Assembly (NCBI GenBank): GCA_937895515.1
Contig: CALAYS010000215.1
Span: forward strand, 1 to 14,418
DNA: 14,418 nt
Direction: 5' to 3'
Source of the DNA: an uncultured bacterium
Lineage (GTDB): Bacteria; Patescibacteriota; Minisyncoccia; Phycocordibacterales; UBA9973
Of the stretch, positions 1-10,697 are shown one piece after another. Every line of letters begins with the position of its first letter. Position 1 is the stretch's first letter. The notes under the pieces are model-generated. The model made no database searches. It saw only the letters and a list, made by a program, of their open reading frames with translations, and was not told the origin of the DNA. A program made the translations under genes and the position numbers.

Positions 1-237
1 TTACAATATTTAAAAAATCTCAAACTTACAGGCAATAATATTACAATCCTCCCGACATGGATAGGAGATTTACAACAATTACAAGAATTATCATTAGGAA
101 ACAATAATCTCAGTATAATTCCATGGCAAATTGGAAATCTGATCAATTTACAAACACTTGGTCTCGAAAATAATAATAATATAATAATATATGCAAAAAG
201 ATCTCAGAGGGTAGGTTTACAAAGAGTAAGCATCTGA
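1..237 (+). CDS. Leucine-rich-repeat protein, 3' end (partial)
   Basis: The frame is open from the first base and ends at TGA 235-237; its start lies outside the window. It encodes two complete 23-residue leucine-rich repeats and the start of a third, on the pattern LxxLxLxxNxLxxIPxxIGxL (for example LSLGNNNLSIIP, then IGNLINLQTLGLENN). Such repeats form curved protein-binding solenoids; the partner is unknown. After about residue 56 the pattern dissolves into an AAT/ATA microsatellite (roughly 172-192, read as Asn then Ile), and the last 20 residues are not repeat-like. The 3' end overlaps the next gene by 47 nt in another frame. It may be an intact terminus, a gene cut by insertion of the element, or an exon whose downstream splice is not visible. 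The repeat identity is clear; the status of the gene is not. Confidence 0.7.
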   Translation, partial: LQYLKNLKLTGNNITILPTWIGDLQQLQELSLGNNNLSIIPWQIGNLINLQTLGLENNNNIIIYAKRSQRVGLQRVSI

Positions 238-1039
238 AGCATATGACAAATTCCAAAGGCTTAAATAAAGATTTTAAAATTACGAAAGTTCAAACAATCA
301 TTTTTTTATTTTAGAGAAGCTTAACCCTATGATAACATATAAACCAATAAGAATTCACTAGTTCGATGCTAAAAGAAATTTAAATTCAATCATGTTCTCA
401 CTTTGTATTGATAAACTTCATTACCTTTGTGAAATTTAATATGAATTTGACTTATTCAAGAGAAAATTTGTATCCCTCAGCTTCAATGATCATCCAGTGA
501 AGGATTCTCTCAATGAAATATTTCAAAAATAATTTAACGACATTATTGAGCTCTATAATGCAATTTGCCAAATATATCAGTATTAGTAAGGTCGTGTTGA
601 TGTGAGTCTGTTATACCCTATTTTTAATTGCGTCTATTCAGTATTTCTATAATATCCATTAGTGTTCAATGAAGATCTCTTGATGAAAGTTTTATTTTCA
701 AGCAATATTGTTTTACCTTTTGGAAGCTTGAAAGAATATATTGAAAAGTCAAGAATATATTTAAAAGCATAAATCGAAAAAAAATGCACGCAAACAGAGA
801 AATAGAAGAAAGACATAGTGGCTGCTGTATTTAACGCAGTTGGTCCAAACATTTTGGCTCGGCATTAAATTCATCACACAAGCAGCAATTTCTTTGGGAA
901 TTCGGAGATATTTGCTGATCAAATCCACGATTCAATATCAATAACATTTAATTAACAACAATAATATTTGAGGAAGCGTTTAAATCATCCACTGAAATCT
1001 GAGCTAGAGGAGATTGCTTAGAGAGAAGCTTCATCATGA
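191..1039 (+). CDS. Unrecognised 282-residue protein
   Basis: This is one open frame in the ciliate code (TAA/TAG = Gln, TGA stop at 1037-1039), starting MQKDLRGQVYKEQASEAYDK. The start is chosen because it is the first in-frame ATG and lies directly after an AT-rich block (ataatataataatat) like those before other genes here. The N-terminal 40 residues look helical and charged. The middle (about 70-190) mixes hydrophobic and aromatic residues without a clear membrane segment, and the C-terminus is charged with a QQQQ run and the stretch LKSELEEIAQRE. I recognise no family. The frame was first read as a spliced continuation of the LRR gene, but it is open back to 191, so no intron is needed. 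It converges on the minus-strand gene 1034-1327, their stops overlapping in the palindrome TCATGA. Coding status is fairly secure; function is unknown. Confidence 0.7.
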
Positions 1040-1327
1040 AAACAATGATCTCATATTTTGTGGAATCTATGCTGGCACAATATTATTCATCAAGCTTAAT
1101 ATATTAGGATTAGAAGCTAATTTTGAAAGGTGTTATCTAGCTGAAAGGTTTTATTTCAACATTTTATGGATCTAATTTTATGTTTGTCCGAGTAATCTTT
1201 TTGTATAATCTGATCTATTCTTTTTCAAAATTTAGAACCCCTTTTTAATGATCTTATGTTTATTTCTTTCCCATACTTGTTTTCCCAACGCCTTAGCAAC
1301 TCCAAATAAATGCTTGATTGTTCTCAT
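1034..1327 (-). CDS. Small basic amphipathic protein, 97 residues
   Basis: The minus-strand frame runs from ATG at 1325-1327 to TGA at 1034-1036 and begins MRTIKHLFGVAKALGKQV. Six or more in-frame TAA/TAG codons read as Gln in a plausible helical sequence. The protein is strongly Lys/Arg-rich in its first two thirds (KHKIIKKGFQILKKNR), with hydrophobic and basic residues alternating as in amphipathic helices; the C-terminal part is more neutral (LASNPNILSLMNNIVPAQIP). In a capsid-gene neighbourhood this composition could suit a DNA-condensing core protein or a membrane-disrupting, adenovirus pVI-like factor. That is inference from composition and place only. It is divergent from the giant gene, with 40 nt between the two ATGs, and converges on the 191-1039 gene. 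Plus-strand frames across 1040-1334 look like its antisense shadows. Confidence 0.65.
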
Positions 1328-1367
1328 TATGTGACAATATATATTTATAATAATAATAATCATATAC
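1328..1367. promoter_or_regulatory. Putative bidirectional promoter P1
   Basis: This is the 40-nt gap between the divergent ATGs at 1327 (-) and 1368 (+). It contains an AT-only core (atatatatttataataataa) with no room for other signals. Three other divergent pairs in the window have gaps of 39, 40 and 41 nt with comparable TATAAT-like cores, so this is inferred to drive both genes. AT-richness of the whole genome limits what the motif alone can prove; the constant spacing is the stronger argument. Confidence 0.45.
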
Positions 1368-4300
1368 ATGCTTCTCGCACCCAGCTACCATAACTAATAT
1401 GCTTAATCATAAAACAATATATGGGAAGAAGATCCTTGGCTCAGTAAAAATAACGATGGTTACCAACACATTCAAAATGATCGCCTCCGTGGCAAAATTG
1501 TTGATTTCAACGTCAACTATGGGTTGAAAAAAGGAACTAAAATGTATCAATATGCTAAATATAAAAATAAGTATAATTTTCAAGCGTCTGTCAACCAATT
1601 ATCCAAAAAAGGTCATCTACAAAAAAAATTGGAAGTAGCAAAAAGAATAGATGCCTCAAGTAAAATTATATATACAGCTATGTTGCCAGATGGCAAACAA
1701 AAATAAAAAATGAAGGCTGCTGAGCAAATTGTGCCTGAAATTGTTCATGTTGTTAATTTAATTGTTCCTTAATAAATAAAAAAACAAACCAGCTAAATGT
1801 AATTATAGAATAGTACAAACAATACTGAGATGCGTTAAGAGAACAAATAAGTCCCGTTCAAATAAGTTTAAGTGGATGTCGTTCAAGTTCAAAAGTAAGT
1901 AGCATAAAAAATCGTATAACAATTTATCAATTAATCTCAACAATAAGTTAAGAAAAGTGTCAGAATCAACAAAAATAGAATAATCCTTCATAGAGTTAGA
2001 GAAGTATTGTTGACAAGTAATGAAATTTTAAGAAAGGTATTGGCAGCAAATTAAGCTTCTGATCAATAATTTAATGTTATCACCGTTGCAGCAAATATTA
2101 ACCAAGAATCTTTCAGAAAGATATGGGGGAGTCACAAATCTATTATTATGAATTATTTTATGAAAATGAGATAACTTGGAAAACAAACTACCTCTGCGTA
2201 TAATAGAATCAAAAAATTGTCACCATCCATTCACTCAATGCAAAATGTATTTGCAGTTATAATGTCAGTTGTTGAAAGTGCAATAGCAGGACAGTTAATG
2301 GCTAAGGTCAAAATATCAACATTATATAATCCTAAAAATGAAGACATAAGCAATCTTTCTAAAGAACTTCAGCAAATTAACTAAATTCTGAATTACCACG
2401 AAAAGAAAAGTTTTTCTTTATTTTGGAAATTATATATGACATTTCAAATTTACTAAAAAGATAATTGGATCCAAAGAAATATTCATGAAATTCAAATTGT
2501 TGCTCTTAAAATGCTTGAAGTACAGTAACTCAAGGATTTCAATGAGTTTTTGCAAAAATTTGTTCGACTTAACGAAGAATCTTAAAAAATTTAAAATAAA
2601 GAAAAACGATAGAATATTCTCAACATCAATCTCAGTGCAGCTTAATATGGTAAAAATATTGATTAGTATGATGATGTTAAATAATTAATGGTAAATCAGG
2701 TCTCAAGCATAGCTGGGATTGTTTAAGCTGGAAAATAAGTCGCTCAAGGCTAACTCATAAAATCACATGATAGTGTCACATCAGTTTAAAAATATCGAAG
2801 TGTTAATTGGACGGTTTCAGACTAAAGAAAAAGAGTTAAAGCGATGTATGCCTAATTTCCAACAATAAAAAAAGTGATACCAAACAACAAGATGAACAGC
2901 AATATATTGAGTCTGACTTTATATCAATAAGCAATTAATTCGGCAAATAATGCTTAAAATACTGAAAAGTTGGGATAACCCAATTAAGTAGCAAACGCTG
3001 AAAAAGATATCCTCGCCACCATTAGATTAACAAAATCGTTAGCTCCTTTGGAAAATTCATATTTATTAAATAAATTTATTTCTGAAGAGCTAAGCTTACA
3101 GGATGAGAGATTGATAATGAGCATGTAAAGACATATGGTACCGGTAAAAAGCTAAATTTAAAAATCAAATAAATAGTTAGAATCAATAAATCTATCTCTA
3201 ATGTAAATGAATAATAATTTTTCTGTAGAGTTTTTAACAAATTAATTTCAAAAACAGCTTCGAATAGCAAGTCACGACATCACGGGACAATTTCAAAAGG
3301 TCCTAATGGGGCAATAAGCAATATCCGATCAGATATCATCATTTCGGAATTAAATGCAATATTACTTAACCTAAATGGTTGGAGAGATGAAACAACAAAG
3401 AGGGTAACTTACAAATTTCACTTAGAGAGCTCGTATGATGCAAATATCAGATGAACTTGAGAAGGCTTTTTAAATTTCATCAAACCAAATCATTCAAGCT
3501 ATATAGAATCAATTAACTCCATTATAATCTTTACACAACCTAAAAAACTCTGTCACAGAAGCTTCACTGTAATATAAAGTCCAGTATTAGACAATCACCA
3601 AAAGTTTATAGTAAGTTAAAAATATGCTTGACTCAGGCTCTAAAGCTTTAACTTCAAACCAAATGAATTTACTTACTCAAGCCTCATTTAGTTCATTTGC
3701 TATCGCTACTGGACAATCCATGGAAACTCTTTTGTAAATGCAAAATAAAAATACATCTGAAATTGCAAGCTTAATGAACAATAAAATAATGTAAATTTAC
3801 CAATATTTGTAATTTTTGCAGAAAAATAACAGGACTTAGAATAAAATTTTGTTTGACTCATTCACAGTTATGTCAACAACATTATAAGCAAACATGAATA
3901 AGATCGTTTTAAAACAAAATAAAATATAAGAAGTTTCAGCATCAATATATAATACTCTAGCTGAACTCAATCAAAACATCTACAAAAATAATTCTTAATT
4001 AGTGTCTTACGTAAATCAACTATCAATTAGCGTTGGTAAAATAGACTAAAATATGGCTAAAGGGTTTAGTTCCATGATGTAATACTCATTAAGTCTAAGA
4101 TCAGAAATGAATTAACAGCTTGTACAGCAGCGAAACTATCTATAATAAAGCTTCAAACGTGAAATTAAGCTTATTAAAGATGCTAATGCAGCTAATTTTC
4201 AGTAGATTTATAATAAAATAAAGTTATAAGCTGAACAAGGGAGAGCATATTCTACTGAGATATTCTAAAAGCAAAAAAGTATGTTACAGTATTTAGATAC

Positions 4301-7300
4301 TAAGAATACCTTTGCTATTGATATAAATACAAATCAAAATTATCAATTATATCAACAAAATCAAATGACCCACAATGCGCTTCAAAGCACACATCAGTAA
4401 ATTTCTAATATGTCAAATAAATTTAGTTAACTGTAGAAGAAACTGGCTTAAGAAAATAAATAATCAATCTCACTCAGACTAAAACTTTAGCAATCATAAG
4501 GAAAAGTCAACGAACTGAAGATATCGTAGAATAACTTTAAATAATTATTAACAATGCAAGATAATCTCATTGGCAAAATTATATATTTGACTGAGAAATA
4601 TAAATTATCAATGTCTTCTCGAAACATGAAAAATATGAATGACATCATCACATATTTGACCTAATTGTTTAGCCAAATACCGGCTTAATTTGTACAGAAA
4701 ACATAAGTTACAATGCAGACAAAATTGTATGACTAAGTTTCTTTTAAAAATCGATAGTTGATAAGTCAACTATAAAATCTAAAGAATGAAGTAGTAAATT
4801 TAAAAATTCAAATAAATAGTAAATAAAAATAATTGGCAGATGCTAAGAATCAGATGACTCAATACGAAAAAAAAGTCGCTGAAGTAAGTTTTCAGCTTGA
4901 ACACAATACCAAAAATAATGCTAAATCTGATGACATGTATAAAGACTTTATTCGAGATATTGGAGCTATCAAAACATTATGCTCTACACAAGGGAAAATT
5001 ACCTTTTTAGAGGGCGTTGTAACAAATCCTGTTGCAAAATAAATTCTCTCATTATTTTCATTGAAAATGAATAATTATGAAATGTAGCTTAGAAATAACC
5101 TCACTGACAAGTCAGATGTTGAAAAGCTCCAAAGAAAAGTCAAAAATTTATAATAAGATTTACAAATGTCAAATAAGTCGCTTTTGTAAGCATAGTCGTA
5201 GAGAAAGCTTTTGTAAAATAAAATTTAACATTAAGAATAGAAGAATTATTCTGCTTCAAAACTAAAGTCATAGTTTGAATAAACTTCTAAAAAGCTTCAT
5301 TAAAATTAAATTTAAATAGTAAAGATCAAAGCAGAGAAGGTATCAAAGTAAAAAGAATTGGAAGCTGCAATAAAATCCCTTGGATAACTTAAATAAGCTA
5401 AATAACAATTGTAAAAAAAAAACCTTATCATAATTGATGAATTAGGTAAAGTCAAGTAAATGTTGTCAAAAGTTAATGCACTAACAAACAATGATCCCAT
5501 TGGTTACATATCAGAGATAAGTAAAAGACTAACATCTTAACAAATAAGAATAAAGGAAATTTAATCATAGCTTAATAATTCCAAACTAAAGATATCAAAA
5601 GATACCAATGAATCATAAGCTTTAAATCTTAAGATCAGAACTTATGAGAGATAACTCAATACAAATAAAGAAAGTATATCGTATCTTTAAAAGCAAAAAA
5701 GCTTAGTATAAAGTTAATTATCAAATTTACGGACGTAAAAATAACAAAGCAAGAATATCCAAAAGGAAATGCAGTCTAAAGTCGAAATTGCTGAGAACAA
5801 TCTTCGCAAAGCCTAGGCCAAATTCAATTAATCACAACAATTAATCGTCAAAAACTAAGAGAAGATAAAAGCTTATTCATTAAATTAGCAAACCAATGAA
5901 GCTTAGATGAAGAAAATGAAGGGTTAACTTAAGAAAAGTCTCGAAGAAAAGAAATAGATTTAAGACTAAATGAATAGAAATAAGTTGGAATTAACAAAGT
6001 TGAAAGCCAATTTGGAGTCATTGAACAGCGCAAATGAATAGAAGACGTCTATCATAAATAAATCCTCAATTTTCATAAAAAGAAAAGAAGAATAGATTTC
6101 ATAATTAAGATCATCTTAAGAAAAGCAAAAAAAAGAATATGAAACCAAGATTAAAAGCCTTTAACAGATTTCAAGTGATTTTTAAAAGCAAGTGCATAAC
6201 TAAAAATAAAGGAATAAAATTTTAGAAAAATAAATTGCTGAAGGAAAAAGAAAGTTAGAATAAGCCATATTGCAAAAATAAAAGAATCAAAGTCTATTTG
6301 AAAAGAAAAATATTTAAAATTAATAAAATATGTCTTCTTTGAAGCAAATTAATTAACTTCTAAAATAAAAAGATTATGACACAATGTATGAAGAAGTCAT
6401 CGGAAAGTAACTATAAATTACAAAATCTTCGATAAAGTCTGTCATAGCCCAAAATAATATTGCTAAGATAACAAAAATGATTGCCATTCTTGATTAAGTG
6501 AATTAGGATTCGGTTGATTGGGCTTAAGTTTATAAGTAATGCTATAACATATTGAATCTTTCTTATGTATAAGTTCCTAAAGCAAAAGATAGGAAAATAT
6601 AATCTATGATCAAGAGTTTGTTAACATAATATCAAAAACAACAAAGCGAAAAAGTAAAGACTTATATATCTGATATAAAGAATAAAGCCACATAAATTAA
6701 GACCTTGAAAAGCAAAATTTTAGAGCTTTAAACTATTCTAAAGTAAGCACAGTAAGAGAACACAACACTTAAACGTGAGTAATAAGAAAGAAATAATAAT
6801 CTTTAAGGGAAAAAAGATGGATTGTAAGTTATTTTGGCTCAACAAAAAAAAAAAGTGAGTGATTTGACAGACTAGCTCTCAAAATTAAAAAATGAGCATA
6901 AATAAAAATACGATAAGCTCGTATAAGATAACAAAATACTCTCTGAAATAACATAAGATAAGTAAAAACTGGCACTAAATCTTTCTTTGCGAAAAGAGGC
7001 AAAGTCTCTTGAAATCATGGAATCAATCCTGAAGAAACTTTAAATAAAATTTGACTACAGTGGGAAAAAGACATATGATGATAAGTTGAGATATATAATC
7101 TCATTACTTGATGACTAGAGTTCAAAGCGAAAGGGAACTTAAATTTAAGAAGAAAAACCAAATAAAATTATAGTAAAATCGATTTAAATTTAAAGTAAAG
7201 CTGCATAAAAGGATGATAAACTAAAGGAAGTTGTTCGATTGACCAAAATATTTTTAGCAAAGTTCTAGATAATTTTTATGTTCATCATAGAGAAAGTATT

Positions 7301-7622
7301 TTAGATTCTAAAGATAATTATGAATGATTTGAAAAAAATAGCAAAACCTTTAAATTGGATAGAAAAAAAATGGATTCATAAGTACACTGTTGTAGTTACA
7401 GCAGTTGTTAATTGGATTCTGTAGATCTATAAGCACATCCATTTTTAGGATTTTATGCAAAGCTACCATGTTCTCCAAGAAACACTAAAAGATTACGAGA
7501 GCATTAACGTTGATATAAAGCCGTTAAAGAACATAGAATATATATCTGGAATAAAAATAGTAAATTTGAGCTAAGTTGTAGCAGCAACTATAAATTAATT
7601 ACTCGACAAAACATCAACATGA
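1368..7622 (+). CDS. Giant Gln-rich coiled-coil protein, 2084 residues
   Basis: A single frame of 6.25 kb is open without one TGA while containing a very large number of TAA/TAG codons, the clearest sign of the ciliate code here. The start is the first ATG after the P1 AT block. Residues 1-110 are basic and mixed (WEEDPWLSKNNDGYQ). Residues about 295-314 form a hydrophobic helix-like stretch (FAVIMSVVESAIAGQLMAKV). Much of 400-1100 is Gln/Asn-rich helix, and heptad-like coiled coil dominates about 1120-1182 and 1235-1890. The C-terminus changes character: hydrophobic or amphipathic segments lie at 1962-1985 (FLAKFQIIFMFIIEKVFQIL) and 2006-2021 (YTVVVTAVVNWILQIY), followed by about 60 soluble residues. 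The gene sits directly before the capsid gene. Architecture resembles tape-measure, scaffold or fibre proteins in a general way, with a possible membrane-anchored tail, but no homologue is recognised. The capsid neighbours imply a virion-related role only by association. Confidence 0.9.
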
Positions 7623-7754
7623 TTTGCTTGCAACTTTTTTTTTGAAGTCTCGCTCCTCTTTAAATTGATAAACCATTATGATGCATATTATTACATTACA
7701 TATCATGCTTACTATATTGACAAGTTACGTTTCTCCATTGCACCAATATGCCAT
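7614..7754 (-). CDS. Possible 46-residue single-pass membrane protein
   Basis: The minus-strand frame runs from ATG 7752-7754 to TGA 7614-7616 and overlaps the last 9 nt of the giant gene. After a short N-terminus (MAYWCNGETQ) comes a hydrophobic span (LVNIVSMICNVIICIIMVYQ) and a highly charged tail (FKEERDFKKKVASK), a coherent membrane-anchor layout with positive charges after the span. The ATG is 41 nt from the capsid ATG on the other strand, matching the spacing of three other divergent pairs, and this is the main support. It is too short for coding statistics, so chance is possible. Confidence 0.35.
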
Positions 7755-7795
7755 TCCTTCTCTTGACTACAAATATTATTATAATATATATAATA
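7755..7795. promoter_or_regulatory. Putative bidirectional promoter P2 (capsid gene)
   Basis: This 41-nt gap separates the small minus-strand ATG (7754) from the capsid ATG (7796). The capsid-proximal 22 nt (7774-7795) contain only A and T and include TTATAATATATATAATA abutting the start codon. It resembles the other AT blocks before genes in this window. It is inferred to be the capsid-gene promoter, perhaps working in both directions. Confidence 0.45.
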
Positions 7796-9898
7796 ATGTA
7801 AAGTGTTGTCCCTCCATAACTAACTTATAAGCAAATTCTCCCTAAGGGATTCCCATCAATCTACAAAGAGTGGCAATTAGATCCAATGACTTCAAACAAA
7901 CAATGGGTCAACAATGATATTGTGCGCTTCAATTTTATGAATTTAGGGAAAGGAGTGTTTGATCCATATAAATCGTACATTTAATTTACGATATCATGCA
8001 ATCCAATAAGCACACCTGTCGGAGGACTTCAGATAGATAATTCAGCTCAGTCTTTGATTCAACAATTTGTGTTGTATTCATAGTCAAGATAAATTTAGAG
8101 AATCAACGATTATTCTATACTAGCTGCATATCTAAATGACGTCGGGTTAAGTTAGATAATTTCAGAAGGAAGATAAACTTAAGGACTCGGATATGGTTCG
8201 TTCTAAACGATGCCATTTGCTCGAGTTTCTGGAAATAATAATATGACAACATCATATATAGGAGCAAAAGCAAGTCAGACGACTAATGGAACAATATCAA
8301 CATCTTTAACTTTTCCCACTATTGGAAATTCGTATCCTTTTAATGTTGCGAATATTCAACAACTTCCTATAACAACAGCAGCAAGAATATCGAAAGGCCA
8401 TTTAACAAACTCAAACGTTGCCTACATTGATCAAATGAATTTCAATGGTTTACCAAATGAATCTCAGGTAGCTATAAGTGCTTCAATGTCAGTGTTGGGG
8501 TATGCAAATAATATTAGATCTTAATATTTAACAAAATTTCAGGAGAACAAATTCCCTTAATCAACACACAGTATACCCAATTATGAAATATTGCTTGCAA
8601 AATAAGTTTCACAAGGTAAATTTCCTTTTTACTTTAATGATAAAGTACCATATATTACAAAAGTAAGAGATACAATGCCATACAGTATTTACACAAGTAA
8701 TGCTGCTCACGTTCAAAATGTCCCTATAAAGACCTCACTTCAGGGATTTAGCAACTTATTTACACCGTTCTTTACCAGAGGAACATTTTAACCTATGATT
8801 TCTCCAACTATACCTCAAAGTTCTATTCAATAAGGAATTATACTGCCAACAAAAGTTCCAATTTTTAGACGTAAATATAAGCTTCCATTGTTATCAGCTG
8901 TCATAGGCATTCTGATCGATCCGAGTCAATTTGTTCTTATTCCCTTACAGTCAATTAACAGTGCATTGATATAACTTACATTGGATCCATACGCTTTTTT
9001 CACAACAGGATACAGTGATTATAGCGAATATGATGATATTGGAATGGGTGTTCAGCAAAGGAGATCTTATATTATTGAAAGAATTCAATATAAACTTCAA
9101 ACATACTTTTTTGTGGATCGATAAATCTAAGACTTTATTTAGATGTCTCTTTACAAATAGATATCAATAGTTTCAAACTTTTGGGCAATGAGTAATCAGT
9201 ATCAAATTCCAGGAGGAACTCCTCCAAATAATACTTATATTATTGGATGTAATTCTACTCATTTAAATGAACTAGTGTGCCTCTTCATCTCCAATGATTA
9301 TCAAAATTATAGTTTCTGTAGAAAGCACTTTAGATTATCGAACAATATAACTAAATTTTGGTCAAAATTAGCTGTGGACTATTGGCCTCCGCAGCCATAT
9401 AAAGGGAATGCTGGGAATATTGCAAGTAACTAAATAGATTATGATAATTCTGTGTTTGTTGAAAACGTGTATTGGAGTGGAAACTACATGTTTTCGAAAT
9501 CTGCTCTCCCAAGAATAAATGCATATAATTTTGCTCTAAATTAGCGACCATACAATGTCAAAAACACTAATACCTTCTATAATAAAGATATGCTATACAA
9601 CCCACAGGCGACAATTACAGAAGATAGTATCAATGCAGACACTGCAATGGGAATGTCATGGATCCACTAAAACAGATGCGTTGGAAAAGCTGCATTTGTA
9701 ATTTCGTATACCCCATTTTCTCAGTCTGATCATGTTTTGCAAGGAATAAATGTTTCAAATCTATCCAATTTCGAAGCAATATTTGAAACAAATGGCAATT
9801 TCATGTTTCCAAGAGATCAAACATTATACATGTTCACTAAATCTTCTGGTATTGTGAAATATGGTCCAAACGGAATCAAAACATATGGAAGAGGTTGA
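7796..9898 (+). CDS. Probable double-jelly-roll major capsid protein
   Basis: The frame is 700 residues with TGA at 9896-9898; its ATG directly follows an AT block and in-frame TAA/TAG codons read as Gln throughout. The composition is that of a beta-rich structural protein: many Asn, Ser, Thr, Tyr, Phe and Pro, few charges, no coiled coil. N-terminal sequence includes YKEWQLDPMTSNKQWVNNDI. A segment near 105 reads DYSILAAYLNDVG, near 382-402 IPLQSINSALIQLTLDPYAF, and near 437-465 FFVDRQIQDFIQMSLYKQIS. The arrangement (hydrophobic 'IPL...L.L.LDP' strand then a mixed helix/strand region at mid-protein) and the length fit major capsid proteins of Polintons, virophages and adenovirus-lineage viruses, which pair two jelly rolls and trimerise into capsomers. 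The candidate penton gene downstream supports this. Identification is by eye; a profile search would settle it. Confidence 0.85.
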
Positions 9899-9924
9899 TA
9901 AAATATGATTAATTGATATGTATA

Positions 9925-10161
9925 TCAAATATATTAGAGCATCCAGCGTTGGTTTGGAGTGAGTGTTCCTTCTTCTTCTTTTTTTCTTGCATCTTTGTGA
10001 TAAAGCAAAAACAATGATCGAAGTTGTTCATCATCTTTGACTGAACTGTACTTTTTATGCCATTCTTGCAATTACTTCCAGCTTTTCAAGGATTTAAATT
10101 ATTTTTGCATGACAGGGTGCTTGCCAGTCAGATACTGTAATCTCTACTCATGAGATGACAT
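9925..10161 (-). CDS. Small charged protein, 78 residues
   Basis: The minus-strand frame starts MSSHEQRLQYLTGKHP at ATG 10159-10161 and stops at TGA 9925-9927. It has coding-like composition, with alternating basic and acidic clusters (WHKKYSSVKDDEQLRSLF, then KDARKKEEEG), two or three Trp and in-frame TAA/TAG read as Gln; predicted mostly helical. The start is chosen because ATATTATAA abuts it, as before other genes here; upstream in-frame ATGs at 10209 and 10215 would add 16-18 residues (MTMSLSPSLFNLFHKILQ). It lies 26 nt beyond the capsid stop in convergent orientation. No family is recognised; a small virion or assembly protein is possible from position only. Confidence 0.6.
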
Positions 10162-10310
10162 TTATAATATTTTATGAAATAAATTAAAAAGAGAGGGAGA
10201 AAGGCTCATAGTCATAAGTAAAGCTTGAAATAACAATATATTTAAATCGATATTCCAAGCGGAATTTTAAAGCAAATGAAGGAAGTTGTAAAGATGATCT
10301 AAAATAATAG

Positions 10311-10697
10311 ATGAATCATAGTGATCTCAGAAAATGCTTCAACTCCATGATCAGACTCAAAGGAATTTTTTTATTTTTCAATAACTAATTTATGTACATC
10401 ATCGAATATATTTACTTAATTGATTTCCTTTTTGAGTTGGAAATTTTTGTTATTATTTGCTTGAGCTGGCTGAGTTTGAAGATTTGTTACATAATTATAT
10501 TATATGTTCAGAAAAATTCCAACACTCAGCCAGAAGATGATTCAAAGCCAAGAGAGTCCAGAGAAAATATAGAGAAGCAGGTAAAAACCTAAAGCAAACT
10601 TTTAAGCAAAGTTAAAAGAAATTTCAACAACAAATCTCTCAGCCTCAAATCAATTGCAGTAATATTTTTCATTTAAACTTCAAAACACTGTTTCTGA
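10311..10697 (+). CDS. Putative membrane protein, 128 residues, overlapping the penton frame
   Basis: The frame runs from ATG 10311 (after aaaataatag) to TGA 10695-10697. Residues about 20-66 are intensely hydrophobic and aromatic (IIEYIYLIDFLFELEIFVII, then LKICYIIILYV), enough for one or two membrane spans. They are followed by a hydrophilic charged tail (QPEDDSKPRESRENIEKQ) and a short hydrophobic end. The switch from membrane to polar tail is gene-like, but the last 194 nt overlap the penton frame in another register, so one of the two N/C-terminal assignments may be wrong. A membrane protein beside capsid genes could serve entry or an internal membrane; this is speculation. Confidence 0.35.

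Noticed and set aside
211..316. Intron joining the LRR frame to the next frame (GTAAG at 226, TTTTAG at 314)
   Set aside because: The best donor/acceptor pairs give a wrong phase and an immediate TGA, and the downstream frame is open back to its own ATG at 191 with a promoter-like block, so no splice is required.
1036..1251. Plus-strand 71-residue frame starting in an ATGA overlap, and a frame-3 continuation suggesting a frameshift
   Set aside because: Both lie antisense to the better minus-strand gene 1034-1327, which has a basic protein-like sequence and a promoter-spaced start.
4833..5042. Separate small genes within the giant frame as read in the standard code
   Set aside because: They are in-frame fragments of, or antisense shadows within, one continuous ciliate-code gene.
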